Below are positions 1 through 9,669 of a stretch of 20,133 nt of DNA, in pieces. Every line of letters begins with the position of its first letter. The stretch's first letter is position 1. Location of the stretch: assembly GCA_036897095.1 (NCBI GenBank), contig JAYMSP010003346.1, positions 1 through 20,133 of the forward strand. The letters are read 5' to 3'. The position numbers and the translations under genes were made by a program. Under the pieces are notes generated by a model. The model searched no databases. It had not been told where the DNA came from and saw only the letters and a program-made list of their open reading frames with translations. The stretch is from Plantago elongata (lineage: Eukaryota; Streptophyta; Magnoliopsida; Lamiales; Plantaginaceae).

Positions 1-145
1 AGTAGCATACGAAGCGGTTAACTGCTTCTGTCTGCTCTGGAGTGAACACGCGCCACCACTTCACTGACGCGTAACCTAACAACAGCGCTACGTATAGTGG
101 TGTCATTGCCTCCACCACTTTGTACACGTCCGTCCATCCTATCAT
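1..145 (-). CDS. PIN5-like auxin efflux carrier, 5' end only (runs off the window)
   Basis: This is the N-terminus of a PIN-family auxin transporter, read on the minus strand from the ATG whose complement lies at 143-145. The 48 codons begin [14 protein letters not shown] and continue through the first membrane segment ([16 protein letters not shown]) to the RFVCYF region. The DNA is identical to the start of the complete gene at 4311-4455, except for one silent change in an Ala codon (GCG here, GCA there). The window ends inside the first exon, so completeness cannot be judged. The homology continues about 250 bp upstream, so the promoter was duplicated as well. The two copies point away from each other. 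Whether this copy encodes a full carrier or is a truncated duplicate needs sequence to the left. Confidence 0.85.
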   Translation of the reverse strand, partial: MIGWTDVYKVVEAMTPLYVALLLGYASVKWWRVFTPEQTEAVNRFVCY

Positions 146-221
146 TTTTTTATGTGCGATCCACCAAATCAACTGTTTTTTGTTAGGAAGTTATGGACTA
201 ATACATCAGAGAAAATGTGTG

Positions 222-229
222 TATATATA
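222..229 (-). promoter_or_regulatory. TATA-box of the left PIN copy
   Basis: A TATATATA string lies about 80 nt upstream of the minus-strand ATG at 145. It is in the same context as the one in front of the complete PIN gene. Conservation between the two copies is expected from the duplication and so is not independent proof of function. Confidence 0.5.
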
Positions 230-400
230 GATATTGGTGGCGAAAGTTCACGATATTCGTATGTGGCTTAGAACTTAGAGGAGACAAAGCATCTTATATG
301 TTAGCAGATTTCGATTTTTGTCATTTTCTTGGCAAGAATTGGCATCAGAATGTAATACCTTATGATGAGTTGATGAAGTTTGCATTATAACCTACCTACA

Positions 401-1095
401 GTGCACTATCTCAAGCAACCAACTTGTGCAAAGCTGCTAGGGCTAGTGTGATTCTGCTCTGTACATCTATAATCTATCCTCACGTGCCTAACTTTTCATA
501 TATGGTGAATATACAAACTGGAGTATTATATTATTTTTCAGTGTTTTGTCTAAGCACCTTTGGGAAAGCTGATGAGTAGACACAGCGACATTTAAGCTAG
601 AAAGGATTCAGGATAGATTAATACCTGCTTGTATTTTGTGGAATACATGTGATCTGATAAAAGTGATCAATAAGATAATACTGCACAGCGTATAATTATA
701 TTATTATGTTTTCTGGCTATAGGGACCTCAAGGTCTGGAACAATGTTTGTGCTTACTTATATGACCATTGGAATATTTGTTAACAGCTTTGAATTGAAGG
801 TCTCAAGCGTAAAAATGTGCTTCCTTTTGTGTGTGCGCTGCAATTCCCTGTTGATTGTGTCGCACCCCTTAAAACTGGAACATTCAAGGACTCTAAATGT
901 TTTTCTCAATCAGTTCCAGGAAATCTCTATGTTCAATGTTGATCAGAAATGATTGTGAAATATTATTACTTGGTTTACCTTGTCATTCAGTATGTCTAAT
1001 CAAAAGGAACTTTCAAGTCCATTAACTATGGTGATATCATCAGTTTTCTTTTTATTGAGAACTTCCTCATCACTCTTGTATTTTTACCTAAACAG
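401..1095 (+). other. Gene-poor stretch with possible eroded 5' part of the CBSX5-like gene
   Basis: No intact coding exon is visible. Two stretches look like decayed pieces of a CBSX5 N-terminal half. Near 921-945, ISMFNVD resembles the family motif around GK(I/V)(S/C)MxDV. Near 991-1020, SNQKELSSPL resembles the family's CKEENLSSP. They lie in different frames, and a stop follows the first. A plausible splice acceptor (CCTAAACAG) ends at 1095. The first CBS segment expected at the true N-terminus was not found. The similarity is short and could be fortuitous. Confidence 0.35.
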
Positions 1096-2130
1096 ATTGA
1101 TAGACGTCTTGGAGATGATGAAACAAGGAGTGAAGCGGCTCCTGGTTCCGAAAAGTACAGTGTGGAGAGGAATGAGCAAGCGCTTTTCAATTCTTTACAA
1201 CGGAAAGTGGCTAAAAAACATGGAGGTTTCTGCAAACAGTAGCACAAACAACAGCACGAACGTCATCCCAATTACTAACTGGCCATCACCATCAACCCCA
1301 ACTTCCTCCATTCAAAGCAAATTTTGCTGTCTTTCTCGAGAAGATGTCCTTCGCTTCCTAATAGGCTGCCTCGGTGCCTTAGCGCCATTACCTCTTTCCA
1401 CTATTGCATCCCTCGGAGCAATCAATCCGAACTATTCATCCATTGATGCATCCTTGCCAGCTCTCGATGCCAGCAAGAAGGTTCCACATGATCCCTGTGC
1501 AGTTGCAGTGGTGGAGCCCACACCAGATGGCAAGAACAAGATCATCGGTGAAATATCTTCAGCCAAATTATGGAGGTGTGATTACTTGGGAGCTGCATGG
1601 GCTCTCGCAAACTCATCATCCGGACAGTTTGTTACTGGGGTCGAAGATAATATGACTTCACGATCACAGCCTGATCTTGCCCTTAGTGACACAGCTGGAA
1701 ACCTCAATTCAGGTCTCGCTGGGGCTCTTCTTTTTTTCTTAAGTATTTATTCTACATAGCATTTCATCCCCTCTAAGTTCAATTCCATTCTGTAGGTAAT
1801 GGCCGCGAGGGTACAAAAGGGCTCGTCAGGAAATTCAGTAGCAAAAGTATCGGATTCTTTAGCTATTCGTCAAATGCTAATCCTGGCATTGGTGGTAGGA
1901 GTATGTACCGAGGGCGAAGTGCCCCGTTGACGTGTAAAGTAACGAGTTCCCTAGCTGCCGTGATGGCACAAATGCTGTCGCATCGGGCGAGTCATGTGTG
2001 GGTTACGGAGGCCGAAGAGGATGATGTTTTGGTTGGTGTTGTTGGATATGTGGAGATCTTGGCTGCTGTCAGTAGGCAACCTGCTACATTCCTTTCTGAA
2101 ACCCAAGCAATAATTTCTGAGCAGCAATAA
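1096..2130 (+). pseudogene. CBSX5-like CBS-domain protein, 5'-truncated or eroded copy
   Basis: Two coding blocks, 1096-1712 and 1796-2130, join across an 83-bp intron (GT at 1713, AG at 1795; the split Gly codon keeps the frame) and end in TAA at 2128-2130. The product matches the plant CBSX5/CBSX6 type. It has a block IDVLEMMKQGVKRLLVPKS, then CCLSREDVLRFLIGCLGALAPLPLSTIASLGAIN, then VAVVEPTPDGKNKIIGEIS, then an inter-domain stretch. The C-terminal CBS motif includes YRGRSAPLTC, SSLAAVMAQMLSHRASHVWV and DVLVGVVGYVEILAAV. CBS pairs usually bind adenine nucleotides, but the ligand of CBSX5 proteins is not established. Family members are about 400 residues; only about 317 are intact here. The 111 expected N-terminal residues, including the start codon, are absent or frameshifted. 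An open frame extends upstream to an ATG at 980, but that part does not match the family well. I call it a likely pseudogene. A gene with a diverged first exon remains possible. Confidence 0.65.
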
Positions 2131-4044
2131 TTTCCTTTTGTCACTTCAGGTTTTAATGATGCCTTGAAGAAGTATTTGGTACACTTGATATGAGAATTTT
2201 GGGCTGCTGGTTCTTTTTATTCCCTGTTTCTTCCTTTTCACTCACTGTATATATGGGAAACTGAGAGTTTCCAACTTTCCATTGTCTGGACTCTGGATCA
2301 TATCATGTGAAAGTTTCTGAACTCAGTTCTTGGCTGGAGTTATCAAACAATTTTACATGAAAGCTGCTCCTAGCTTATTTCGCTATCTATTGAGGGGGCA
2401 TTTTCGGATGCCAAAGGTAAATATGCACGACTCCTCTCGCATAACATGAAGGTATGATAATGTGCCGTGTGAAAAGGTGTAACGGTGGTTTTCATCGACG
2501 GAAGGCATATGTCTCCACCCAGTTGAGCTTATGCTGTCTTCTTGGGGGAAAAAAAACATCCCATTAGAAAGAAATATCTGTTGAAATGAGAGGTGGAATA
2601 TGTACCAAGTTTTCAGGTGAAACAGGATATATATACATCATCAATCAATATAAAAAGAATTATGGTCAGATGATATATGGCTGAAATTAGAAGCATATAT
2701 AATCTGGTTGAAGAGAACTTATTCTGAAGATGCAATAGGATTTTGTCACCACAAGTATTACAAATGGGGATCAATTCGAGTTTAACATCAATAAAAGGAC
2801 ATGTAGAACACAAGAAGCATATACTACCTCTTTACTTTCGCTTTTGTGACGACTATAGGCCCATAGCTACACAATCTTGGGAAATTTTGAGACGGCATTG
2901 CTTCGAAGTCTAGTTCCCACTACCTGGTGGTCAGATTTATTAGTCATTATTCATTATATGGACGACAACGAAATGCGACTTAGTTTGTAAGACGCCTTCA
3001 ATTTCAACCAATAGGTCGAGTTCGAGTTACCTTTTAATCGTTTCAAAATAAAGAAACTATTCATCATATGACGTTCCATTAATTCCTTAAATTTTTTGTA
3101 AATACAATTCCCGTGGACGTTCCATTAATTCCTTAAGTTTTTGTAAATACAATTGGAATTGAGTTGTTTCAATTTCAATTAATTCTAAGCCGAACAGTTA
3201 GATTGGATAGGTAATTACGTCGCTGAGTTTTGGTTGGTTGCTTCTGAATCCGGAACTCTAATCCATGCATCAATCAATCAATGCCTTTTCGTCAATTATA
3301 TTTGCCATTTCCGTAAAAGCGATCGATATCACAATGTCAGTGAATTAAAATTTTGAACATGGAATTGTATTCGCAAATCTATTGTTGTTTGATTTCATAT
3401 ACCAGCCGAAAACCTCTAACTTTTAAAATCAACCATGTAACAGATGCCAACCTTCACTCTGCAATACTTCTGCAAAGAAGATAACTATTAATGGGATCCA
3501 GTTATATATCTGGAAAGATGATGAGACTTCAATTAACCTCAACCTCTAGCAAGATGCAACGTTATGATAGTGATCCGATCCAGATACCAGAAGGTCCTGA
3601 GTCAGTCAGTATGCAACTTAAATTTTGTTATATAGTTCAATGTTAAATCTTATCATTACGTTTTGAGATTAATTCATTTTAAAATACTAAAGAAGAGAGG
3701 GTTACAAGTTATACACATCGCCATGTAGCATAAATGAATATTGCAAGTAGCAATGAATATATCAAACTAGATAAATTACAAACAGTGATGTTTCCATCCA
3801 TGAAAGTGTTAGCAGAAACTATGATCCGTTTTTGCACCTTCTTTTACAAGCATATAATCAATAGTGCGTTCGTCAAATAAAAGGTCATGTAACTTTCAGA
3901 CCAGAGTATTACTATTAAATATTAGCATCTTGAACTTGATCCATCAGTTTACATATAAATTCGATCCGTCGTCTCAAACACTACATAGTAGTACCTCACT
4001 TAGTTGTTAAAATGTTGTCAGAAGAGTACTAAACAGACATCCAT
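2131..4044. other. AT-rich intergenic region, no gene seen
   Basis: This stretch lies between the CBSX5-like stop and the duplicated PIN promoter. The first 150-200 bp are presumably the 3' end of the CBSX5-like transcript. No open frame here resembles a known family. The one clear structure is a 40-bp direct repeat at 3070-3154. Homology to the left PIN promoter ends at about 4045, so the rest of this spacer has no inverted partner in the window. Confidence 0.6.
3070..3154. repeat. Two near-identical 40-bp direct repeats, 6 bp apart
   Basis: The first copy spans 3070-3109 and the second 3116-3154. Both start GACGTTCCATTAATTCCTTA and end in GTAAATACAATT. They differ by one substitution and one T in a homopolymer. 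A local slippage or unequal-exchange duplication is the simplest origin. Confidence 0.9.
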
Positions 4045-4455
4045 TTACATGCAAACTTCATCAACTCATCACACACAGAGCTAAGGTATTACATTCTGAT
4101 GCCAATTCTTGATAAGACAATGACAAAATTGAAATCTGCTTAACATTATATAAGATGCTTTGTCTCCTCTAAGTTCTAAGCCACATACGAATATCGTGAA
4201 CTTTAGCCACCAATATCTATATATACACACATTTTCTCTAATGCATTAGTCCATAACTTCCTAGCGAAAAGAAACGAAAAACAGTTCATTTGGTGGATCG
4301 CACATAAAAAATGATAGGATGGACGGACGTGTACAAAGTGGTGGAGGCAATGACACCACTATACGTAGCGCTGTTGTTAGGTTACGCATCAGTGAAGTGG
4401 TGGCGCGTGTTCACTCCAGAGCAGACAGAAGCAGTTAACCGCTTCGTATGCTACT
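4045..4455. repeat. Right arm of inverted duplication of the PIN promoter and first exon
   Basis: Reverse-complement partner of 1-400. It covers the promoter and leader of the complete PIN gene and its first 48 codons. The coding part differs at a single position. The upstream part keeps the TATA string and about 250 bp of flanking sequence with small indels. Past the left window edge the repeat may continue through the rest of the gene. Confidence 0.9.
4218..4225 (+). promoter_or_regulatory. TATA-box of the complete PIN5-like gene
   Basis: TATATATA lies 86 nt upstream of the ATG at 4311, within the block conserved between the two PIN copies. This spacing suits a leader of roughly 50-60 nt. 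The transcription start was not determined. Confidence 0.5.
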
Positions 4456-6093
4456 TCACCATGCCATTGTTTACATTTGAGTTTGCGGCCCATGTGGATC
4501 CGTTCAACATGAACTATCCATTCATGGCTGCAGATATTATATCCAAAGTGATTATAGTCCTGGTACTGGCATGCTGGGCTAAGTGGAGTAGCAAAGGGAG
4601 CTACTGCTGGTCCATAACCAGTTTCTCATTGTCCACACTCACAAACTCTCTAGTTGTTGTAGGGGTGCCTTTACTCAAGGCCATGTACGGTGCCATGGCC
4701 GTGGACCTTGTGGTTCAGTCATCGGTGTTTCAGGCTCTCGTGTGGCTTACGCTCCTCTTGTTTGTTCTTGAAATTAGGCGTACCACCAACGACTACTATT
4801 CTCATGATGAACTAGATGATGGTGTTGTGAAGATTAAAACCAATGGATCCACACCAGATGTTAGTATTACAACCAGTACAATCATGAGAAGCTTGGAGGA
4901 GGCGAAAGCCGTGAATGTTAGTGAAAATCGACCTTCTTTATGGACATTGGTGAAAGTTGTGTGGCTAAAGCTGGCTATGAATCCAAACTCATATGCATGT
5001 ATCATTGGTATCACTTGGGCTTTTCTATCTAATAGGTATACTACTGTTTCTTAGTTACTTTCTTGAACAAACCATCACTGCTATTCTTCTACTCTAAATG
5101 AGCTCTTTCTTAAACTTCTTTAGCAGCAGAAGCTATTTTTTGATATGATAAAGTAAACCAGTTTTACGCAAGCTAAGTGAAAAACTGTTTTTCACAAGAG
5201 TTAATAATGATCAAATATGTACTAACTATGATCATACATATACTAAATGTTGGTGATGATCAGGTGGCATCTGGAAATGCCATGCATAGTGGAAGGATCA
5301 ATTCTCATCATGTCAAAGGCTGGAACTGGCACAGCCATGTTTAGCATGGGTAAGAACTGTTATTGAATTAAAGTACTTGCTTAATTACCATTTATTTATG
5401 CCTAATTGTAACAGTATTATGCTGTGTTGAAAGTATTCTGTCCAGAAGCTCAAAGGTGTGGAATTAATCCATTTCCTTGTACTGATTGTCTTTACAGGGA
5501 TGTTCATGGCACTTCAGAAGAAAGTGATAGCTTGTGGCCCGACTCTGACAATATATGGAATGGCCTTGAGATTTATCGCAGGCCCTTTAGCCATGGCTAT
5601 TGCTTCCTTTGCTCTTGGTTTGCACGGTGACATATTACGTGTTGCCATAATTCAGGTATAAACAGTTCATAAACATTTCCAAGTACAGCACCTACATATC
5701 CCTTTGGGCACTGTATTCACTGTACTAATAAGTTCACTTAGGCAACTACTGTTATAGTAAATGTCTCTATACTGATGGGACGAAGAGAGTATTAATTTTG
5801 GGACGCGGTTTTGGTTTTACAGGCAGCATTACCGCAATCCATCACCTCTTTCATCTTTGCCAAAGAGTACGGGCTACATGCAGATGTTATTAGCACTGCG
5901 TAAGTTCGCTCTATCAGCTTGAAATTTTTCTTCATTATTATTACCGATCTGCAGAGTTCTGCTGAACAAATTGAGTACTTATATAACTAGCATTTTAACT
6001 TGCTTTATTTTCGATTTCAGGGTAATATTCGGGATGATTGTCTCAGTTCCACTCTTGATAGGCTATTATGCAGTTTTAGAATTTGTGCACTAG
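4311..6093 (+). CDS. PIN5: Short PIN auxin efflux carrier, PIN5-type, five exons
   Basis: Exons are 4311-5035, 5264-5349, 5498-5655, 5823-5899 and 6021-6093. All introns are GT..AG and all junctions keep frame, giving 372 residues. The product should move auxin (IAA) across a membrane as a PIN-family transporter. The first five helices (residues about 7-155) carry family blocks such as [27 protein letters not shown] and [19 protein letters not shown]. The central loop is only about 60 residues ([11 protein letters not shown] to [13 protein letters not shown]), unlike the long loop of plasma-membrane PINs, so an ER location as for Arabidopsis PIN5 is inferred. The C-terminal helices carry [36 protein letters not shown] and [16 protein letters not shown] and end in EFVH. 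One oddity is an additional Val in the NSLVVVGVP segment (residues 112-120), where the family normally has one residue fewer. The gene is head to head with a second copy at 1-145 and convergent with the PORR gene. The symbol indicates the closest family type, not proven orthology. Confidence 0.9.
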
Positions 6094-6335
6094 AAGTCTA
6101 AAATATGATTAGCATTAGTATATTTCAATTGCTGGCTGCGTGAGAGTTTTGGATGTGAAGAAAGTAAAGATCTGCACAATTATCATTCTATAAATTCCTT
6201 CATTTTCAGATATTAGTGATATATTTATATGAGCCAAATTATAGTAGACTGTGATTTACAGGACACACAAGACAATAACAAGATCATATGATGTACAATA
6301 TAGAATAGCGAACTCCTGATAATGATCAGATAACA

Positions 6336-7838
6336 CTACCAGGGCCCTGAATCAGAGCCATTCTGATTATCTGCAGGAGTTGATTCTGCTATCCAAAACT
6401 CTCCGTTCTCTTGTAACTCTATCAACTCTTCCGTTTCATCATCAACTAGATCATCCTCCGAACTAAAATCGTCTGAAAGGAATAAATCATCCAAACCATC
6501 TTCAAAATCGTAATTCTCATCATCATCATCATCTTCTAATTCATTGACCAAAGGTTGAGCATCATAACTATCAACATGTCCGACAACACGTTCTTTCCTC
6601 CCCTCTCGTCTTATCCTCTTCCCTTCCCTTACTAGCACCATCATCTCTTTTTTAATTGTCAACAGTTCGTCCTTGTCCAAAAGCTTACCTTTATCACTAT
6701 AACCCTCCACCAAAAAGACAGAGTCTCTTTGGCCCTTTATGCTCACATAAAACATCTCAGGGTGCCTCACAAGCATTCCCCTAAGCTTATTGGGCAATCC
6801 AAACTCCTTCCTAAAATGAGTCAAATGGTCCACCAACGTCCTCTTCTCGACCGTCATCCCTAAAACCTCCCTCACCACAGCACATGCTCTCTTCTCTGCC
6901 TCAATTGACTCTTTCACTAAATCTGTTACATTAGTCTTGTATGGACACATATCCGGCATTTCTTGGAACTTTATAAGAAAATCACGATGATCTCGCTTGA
7001 CATTCAGTCCCTTCCGGAGTCTCAGGTGTTTGAATTTCAATGGTCTGTCAACAATCAGTCCAAGAGACTCATCTTCATCACGTGAAGGAATAACATTTGC
7101 AAGATTCGAGTCCCAGGTGACAAGCTCAAGGGCACGACCATAAGAAGTGTCCACAACTTTAAACTTGTCTGGATGATCATTGCATAGACGTGAGCGGAAG
7201 TTTACAGGCAAGCCAAGGTCAGGACCCAAATGCACAAGCTTGGACAGCAAAAGCCTATGATATGGAGATGCAATCATTAAAAGCTTCTGAAGTTTCGCAG
7301 CCAAAGTATCGGCCATCCGTTTCTTAAGCTCAATCTCTTTCTTCACAATGGCTGCAGCAGCTGGAGTGAGACGGACACAGAGTTGTGAAAGTGATCCCGT
7401 GGCATACTTTGGTAGAGGCGGAGCAGGGATAGTGAACAGCTCAAAAATAGTAGGGTAACGACGGATCATCATCAAGATGGAACGGGGCTTGGGTAAGGAT
7501 AGGTAGGGGCGACATTTGTAGAGAATTTGGAGAGGCATAAAGTGCTTCGGTTTGGAAAGGAGGAGAGTTTTGAGCTTCTGCACGAACCGCACCTTGTTTT
7601 GCTTGACCACATGCTTGTCTAACCTCGGATCACGGACTAGCTTTCGAGCAGACGTAGAGCATTTTATCACAACAGGTCTGTAGAATGATGGAACGCTCGT
7701 TCTCGGAGGGTGAGTAGTTCGTTTTGTGCGGACGCTAACACTACTTAGTTTCGGCATTCTCGGGTTAAAACTGGACTGGAGTGATTCAGTTTGCAATGGA
7801 ACTTGTATTTGTGGATAAATTGCTGCTGCAAAAACCAT
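6336..7838 (-). CDS. PORR-domain organellar RNA-binding protein (WTF1/EMB1692 type)
   Basis: A single uninterrupted frame encodes 500 residues. Residues 1-66 are basic and rich in Ser, Thr, Pro and Arg with almost no acidic residues, which fits an organellar transit peptide. The PORR (DUF860) domain begins at about residue 68 with VRDPRLDKHVVKQNKVRFVQKLK. It continues through repeated family blocks: MMIRRYPTIFELF (123-135), LCVRLTPAA, LSKLVHLGPDLGLPVNFRSRLC (198-219), ESIEAEKRACAVVREVLGM and KLRGMLVRHPEMFYVS (351-366). A basic run (REGKRIRREGRK, 404-415) leads into a very acidic tail (about 433-477, many Asp and Glu). Members studied in maize and Arabidopsis (WTF1, WTF9, RPD1) bind group II intron RNA or act in organelle RNA processing. 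That role is inferred here, and chloroplast versus mitochondrion is not decided. Which PORR subgroup member is the ortholog cannot be settled by eye. Confidence 0.88.
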   Translation of the reverse strand: MVFAAAIYPQIQVPLQTESLQSSFNPRMPKLSSVSVRTKRTTHPPRTSVPSFYRPVVIKCSTSARKLVRDPRLDKHVVKQNKVRFVQKLKTLLLSKPKHFMPLQILYKCRPYLSLPKPRSILMMIRRYPTIFELFTIPAPPLPKYATGSLSQLCVRLTPAAAAIVKKEIELKKRMADTLAAKLQKLLMIASPYHRLLLSKLVHLGPDLGLPVNFRSRLCNDHPDKFKVVDTSYGRALELVTWDSNLANVIPSRDEDESLGLIVDRPLKFKHLRLRKGLNVKRDHRDFLIKFQEMPDMCPYKTNVTDLVKESIEAEKRACAVVREVLGMTVEKRTLVDHLTHFRKEFGLPNKLRGMLVRHPEMFYVSIKGQRDSVFLVEGYSDKGKLLDKDELLTIKKEMMVLVREGKRIRREGRKERVVGHVDSYDAQPLVNELEDDDDDENYDFEDGLDDLFLSDDFSSEDDLVDDETEELIELQENGEFWIAESTPADNQNGSDSGPW

Positions 7839-8331
7839 GGTTGCGAAGTTCTTGATGATGGTCAGTCACAGCGGCATTTAATCAAACACCCGGCGTGCAA
7901 CTTGTGATATGGCTAGAATTAAGCCAAGAACGTCGGAAAGTTTGCAGCTTTTGGCGATTATCGTTGACAGGAAGAAAAAAAATTCTGGGAAAGGTGTAAA
8001 CTTGTGGAAAGATTGGTAAGCTACACCGAACTTGTGCTCTCTGAAGCAAACTTGGCAGGGTAAAACGATAAGAAACTAAGGAAGAAGGAGAACATAAACA
8101 TTTTGGGAAGGGTTTATTGCAATTACAGCCTCCAAATATACATGAATTACAATTAGGTCCTATTTTAGCTAAATAATTTCAGACAATATTCTAATGTTTC
8201 AAATAATGATTAGCCCAAACATTTGAGTAAACTTTATCATTTTAATAAAACATTTTCATTTTCCAAATTTCAAAATTTATAAGTATTTATTTTGAACTAA
8301 CCCGAACTTTAGCATCACCATTAATCATTCG
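7839..8331. other. Intergenic promoter region between PORR gene and duplicated DUF707 5' region
   Basis: This AT-rich stretch lies upstream of the minus-strand PORR gene and of the first copy of the DUF707 5' region, so both genes are transcribed away from it. I see no coding potential, no clear TATA box and no repeat shared with other parts of the window. Confidence 0.5.
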
Positions 8332-8717
8332 ACCAATGGTTTTAATCAGACTTATCCGGCTCATTACGACTTTCAAGTTGTGAAATGCATTTTGATCGTG
8401 AAACGCCATGCTTGGTAGCATTTTTTGGGAATGCATTTTGAAAAATTCAATCCTTCTCCAAAATTCAAGCTATCCATTCTTGGGGAGTATTTCCAAAAGC
8501 AATTAGTGTAATTCGGGTTTGACAAAATACGTTTGGACTGAAATACAAACTATCAATCAGCCTCGTAAATACACTCTACCTTGAAAACACACCAATATAT
8601 ACCAAGCCACGCAGTGTATTCCATGAATGAGCAGTGTTATTGTATTGGCCATTGGGGTTATTGTTAGTTACGTTAAGATTCTTGGCTTGTTGCATTTAGC
8701 TTACTAATAATTTTGAA
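8332..8717 (+). repeat. Segment A, copy 1, of the duplicated DUF707 upstream region
   Basis: Diverged direct repeat of 9670-10047. Shared landmarks in order include CAATGGTTTTA, TCAAGTTGTGAAAT, CATTTTGATCGTGAAACGCC, CACGCAGTGTATTCCATGAA and TTCTTGGCTTGTTGCATT. Many substitutions and small indels separate the copies, so this duplication looks older than the PIN one. Confidence 0.85.
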
Positions 8718-9162
8718 GAAAATTTGGATTATATTGATTGGCTTGTATCAGTTGTATATGATGAAAGTAGCTAATGAAAGAGCAAAGACGCAAAGAACAA
8801 TTGACACCTTTAATCTCAACAAACAGAAAGAGTCAAAACAAAAGAAAATCTGAAATTTGGCAATTCTTTGGCATACTGTTAACAGGTAACACACCACATA
8901 ACATGCTCATAAACAGGTGTACCAATACAAAAACAACTTCGTTTCTTTCTCTCCGATGATATGATAGTATATAACTGGACTTGAACCGTATTTAATTTTT
9001 TGAATCACAACTTTCCATCTTTTCTCAATCTCATTAATTCATTAATTTCTTCTTAATAAATCTTCCTGCATGCATTTGACCTTACCAGATTCATGCACAT
9101 CTCCTACAACCAATCATTCAATCATTTCTTAATCAATAATCACACACAAACACAGTTCAAGA

Positions 9163-9204
9163 ATGTCTACACATGCTCAATCGAATGTCTGTGCTCTTAC
9201 GTAG
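9163..9204 (+). promoter_or_regulatory. Upstream ORF of 13 codons in the distal leader
   Basis: ATG to TAG encodes MSTHAQSNVCALT and ends 12 nt before the ATG of the distal first exon. The proximal leader has the same uORF with one amino-acid difference (Ser for Cys). Such short uORFs can lower translation of the main frame. That is inference here. Confidence 0.5.
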
Positions 9205-9216
9205 TTTTCTCAGAAC

Positions 9217-9237
9217 ATGGCTCGCTCCTCTGGTTTT
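9217..9237 (+). CDS. Distal duplicate of DUF707 first coding exon
   Basis: ATG GCT CGC TCC TCT GGT TTT (MARSSGF) is followed directly by a GTAAGC donor. It matches the proximal first exon at 15491-15511 with one silent change. No copy of exon 2 follows before the proximal unit. A transcript starting here could only make the protein by splicing across about 6.7 kb to the acceptor ending at 15914. It may be an alternative first exon or a dead duplicate. Confidence 0.6.
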
Positions 9238-9669
9238 GTAAGCTATAATCATCTTCTTCATCATCATCATCGTAACATAATGCTAATGCATGTTCTTACA
9301 TTTTGATTCTTATCATGTTATCTATTGTTTGCTCATTTGTCTATGTACATAGTGCTCACTGATCAGGACTCATTTGATTTCATGATAATTTGAAGGTCTA
9401 TATGATCCTACACTTTTGAGATGTCAAAATGTTGCATTAATGGATGTTCTTTAGCAATTGACTCTGTTTATAGTGCTTGTTTTTCTGATTTTCAGTGATA
9501 CCCTAGAAATTCTTGTTGACCGAGTGATTTGCCGTTTGCGATACTACATTTACCCTACTAATGAAGTGCTTCAGCTATTATAATAAAAGAATACGTGCTA
9601 TTTTTAAGTCAGAGATTAAGTGTGTATACACAGATTTTGATTCTTGAATTGCTTAATTCTTCATATCCG

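Larger units (their letters stand above)
1..400. repeat. Left arm of inverted duplication of the PIN promoter and first exon
   Basis: Read as reverse complement, this block matches about 4045-4455: 145 bp of coding sequence plus about 250 bp of promoter and leader. The non-coding part shows a few substitutions and small indels, for example a longer poly-purine stretch near 4266-4280 and an extra GTGTGTGA-type stretch near 4072-4080. By eye, identity is above 90 percent. Similarity fades at about 395-400 here and about 4045 there. The left boundary is unknown because the window starts inside the repeat. Confidence 0.9.
8993..9664 (+). repeat. Segment B, copy 1: DUF707 leader, first exon and first intron
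   Basis: Direct repeat of about 15249-15911. It covers the 5' leader with the uORF, the first coding exon and nearly all of intron 1. It stops at TTCTTCATA, where the proximal copy reads TTCTTCACAG followed by exon 2, so the duplication breakpoint falls at the intron 1 acceptor. Segment A copy 2 follows immediately. Confidence 0.9.

Noticed and set aside
743-952. 69-residue open frame upstream of the CBSX5-like gene
   Set aside because: Only the ISMFNVD stretch weakly recalls CBSX proteins. The rest does not match, so it is at best part of an eroded exon.
3070-3145. Similarity of CCATTAATTCCTTAAGTTT to a conserved small-subunit rRNA segment
   Set aside because: Only about 18 bases are similar, with mismatches, and the flanking sequence does not continue like rRNA. 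Chance similarity is more likely.
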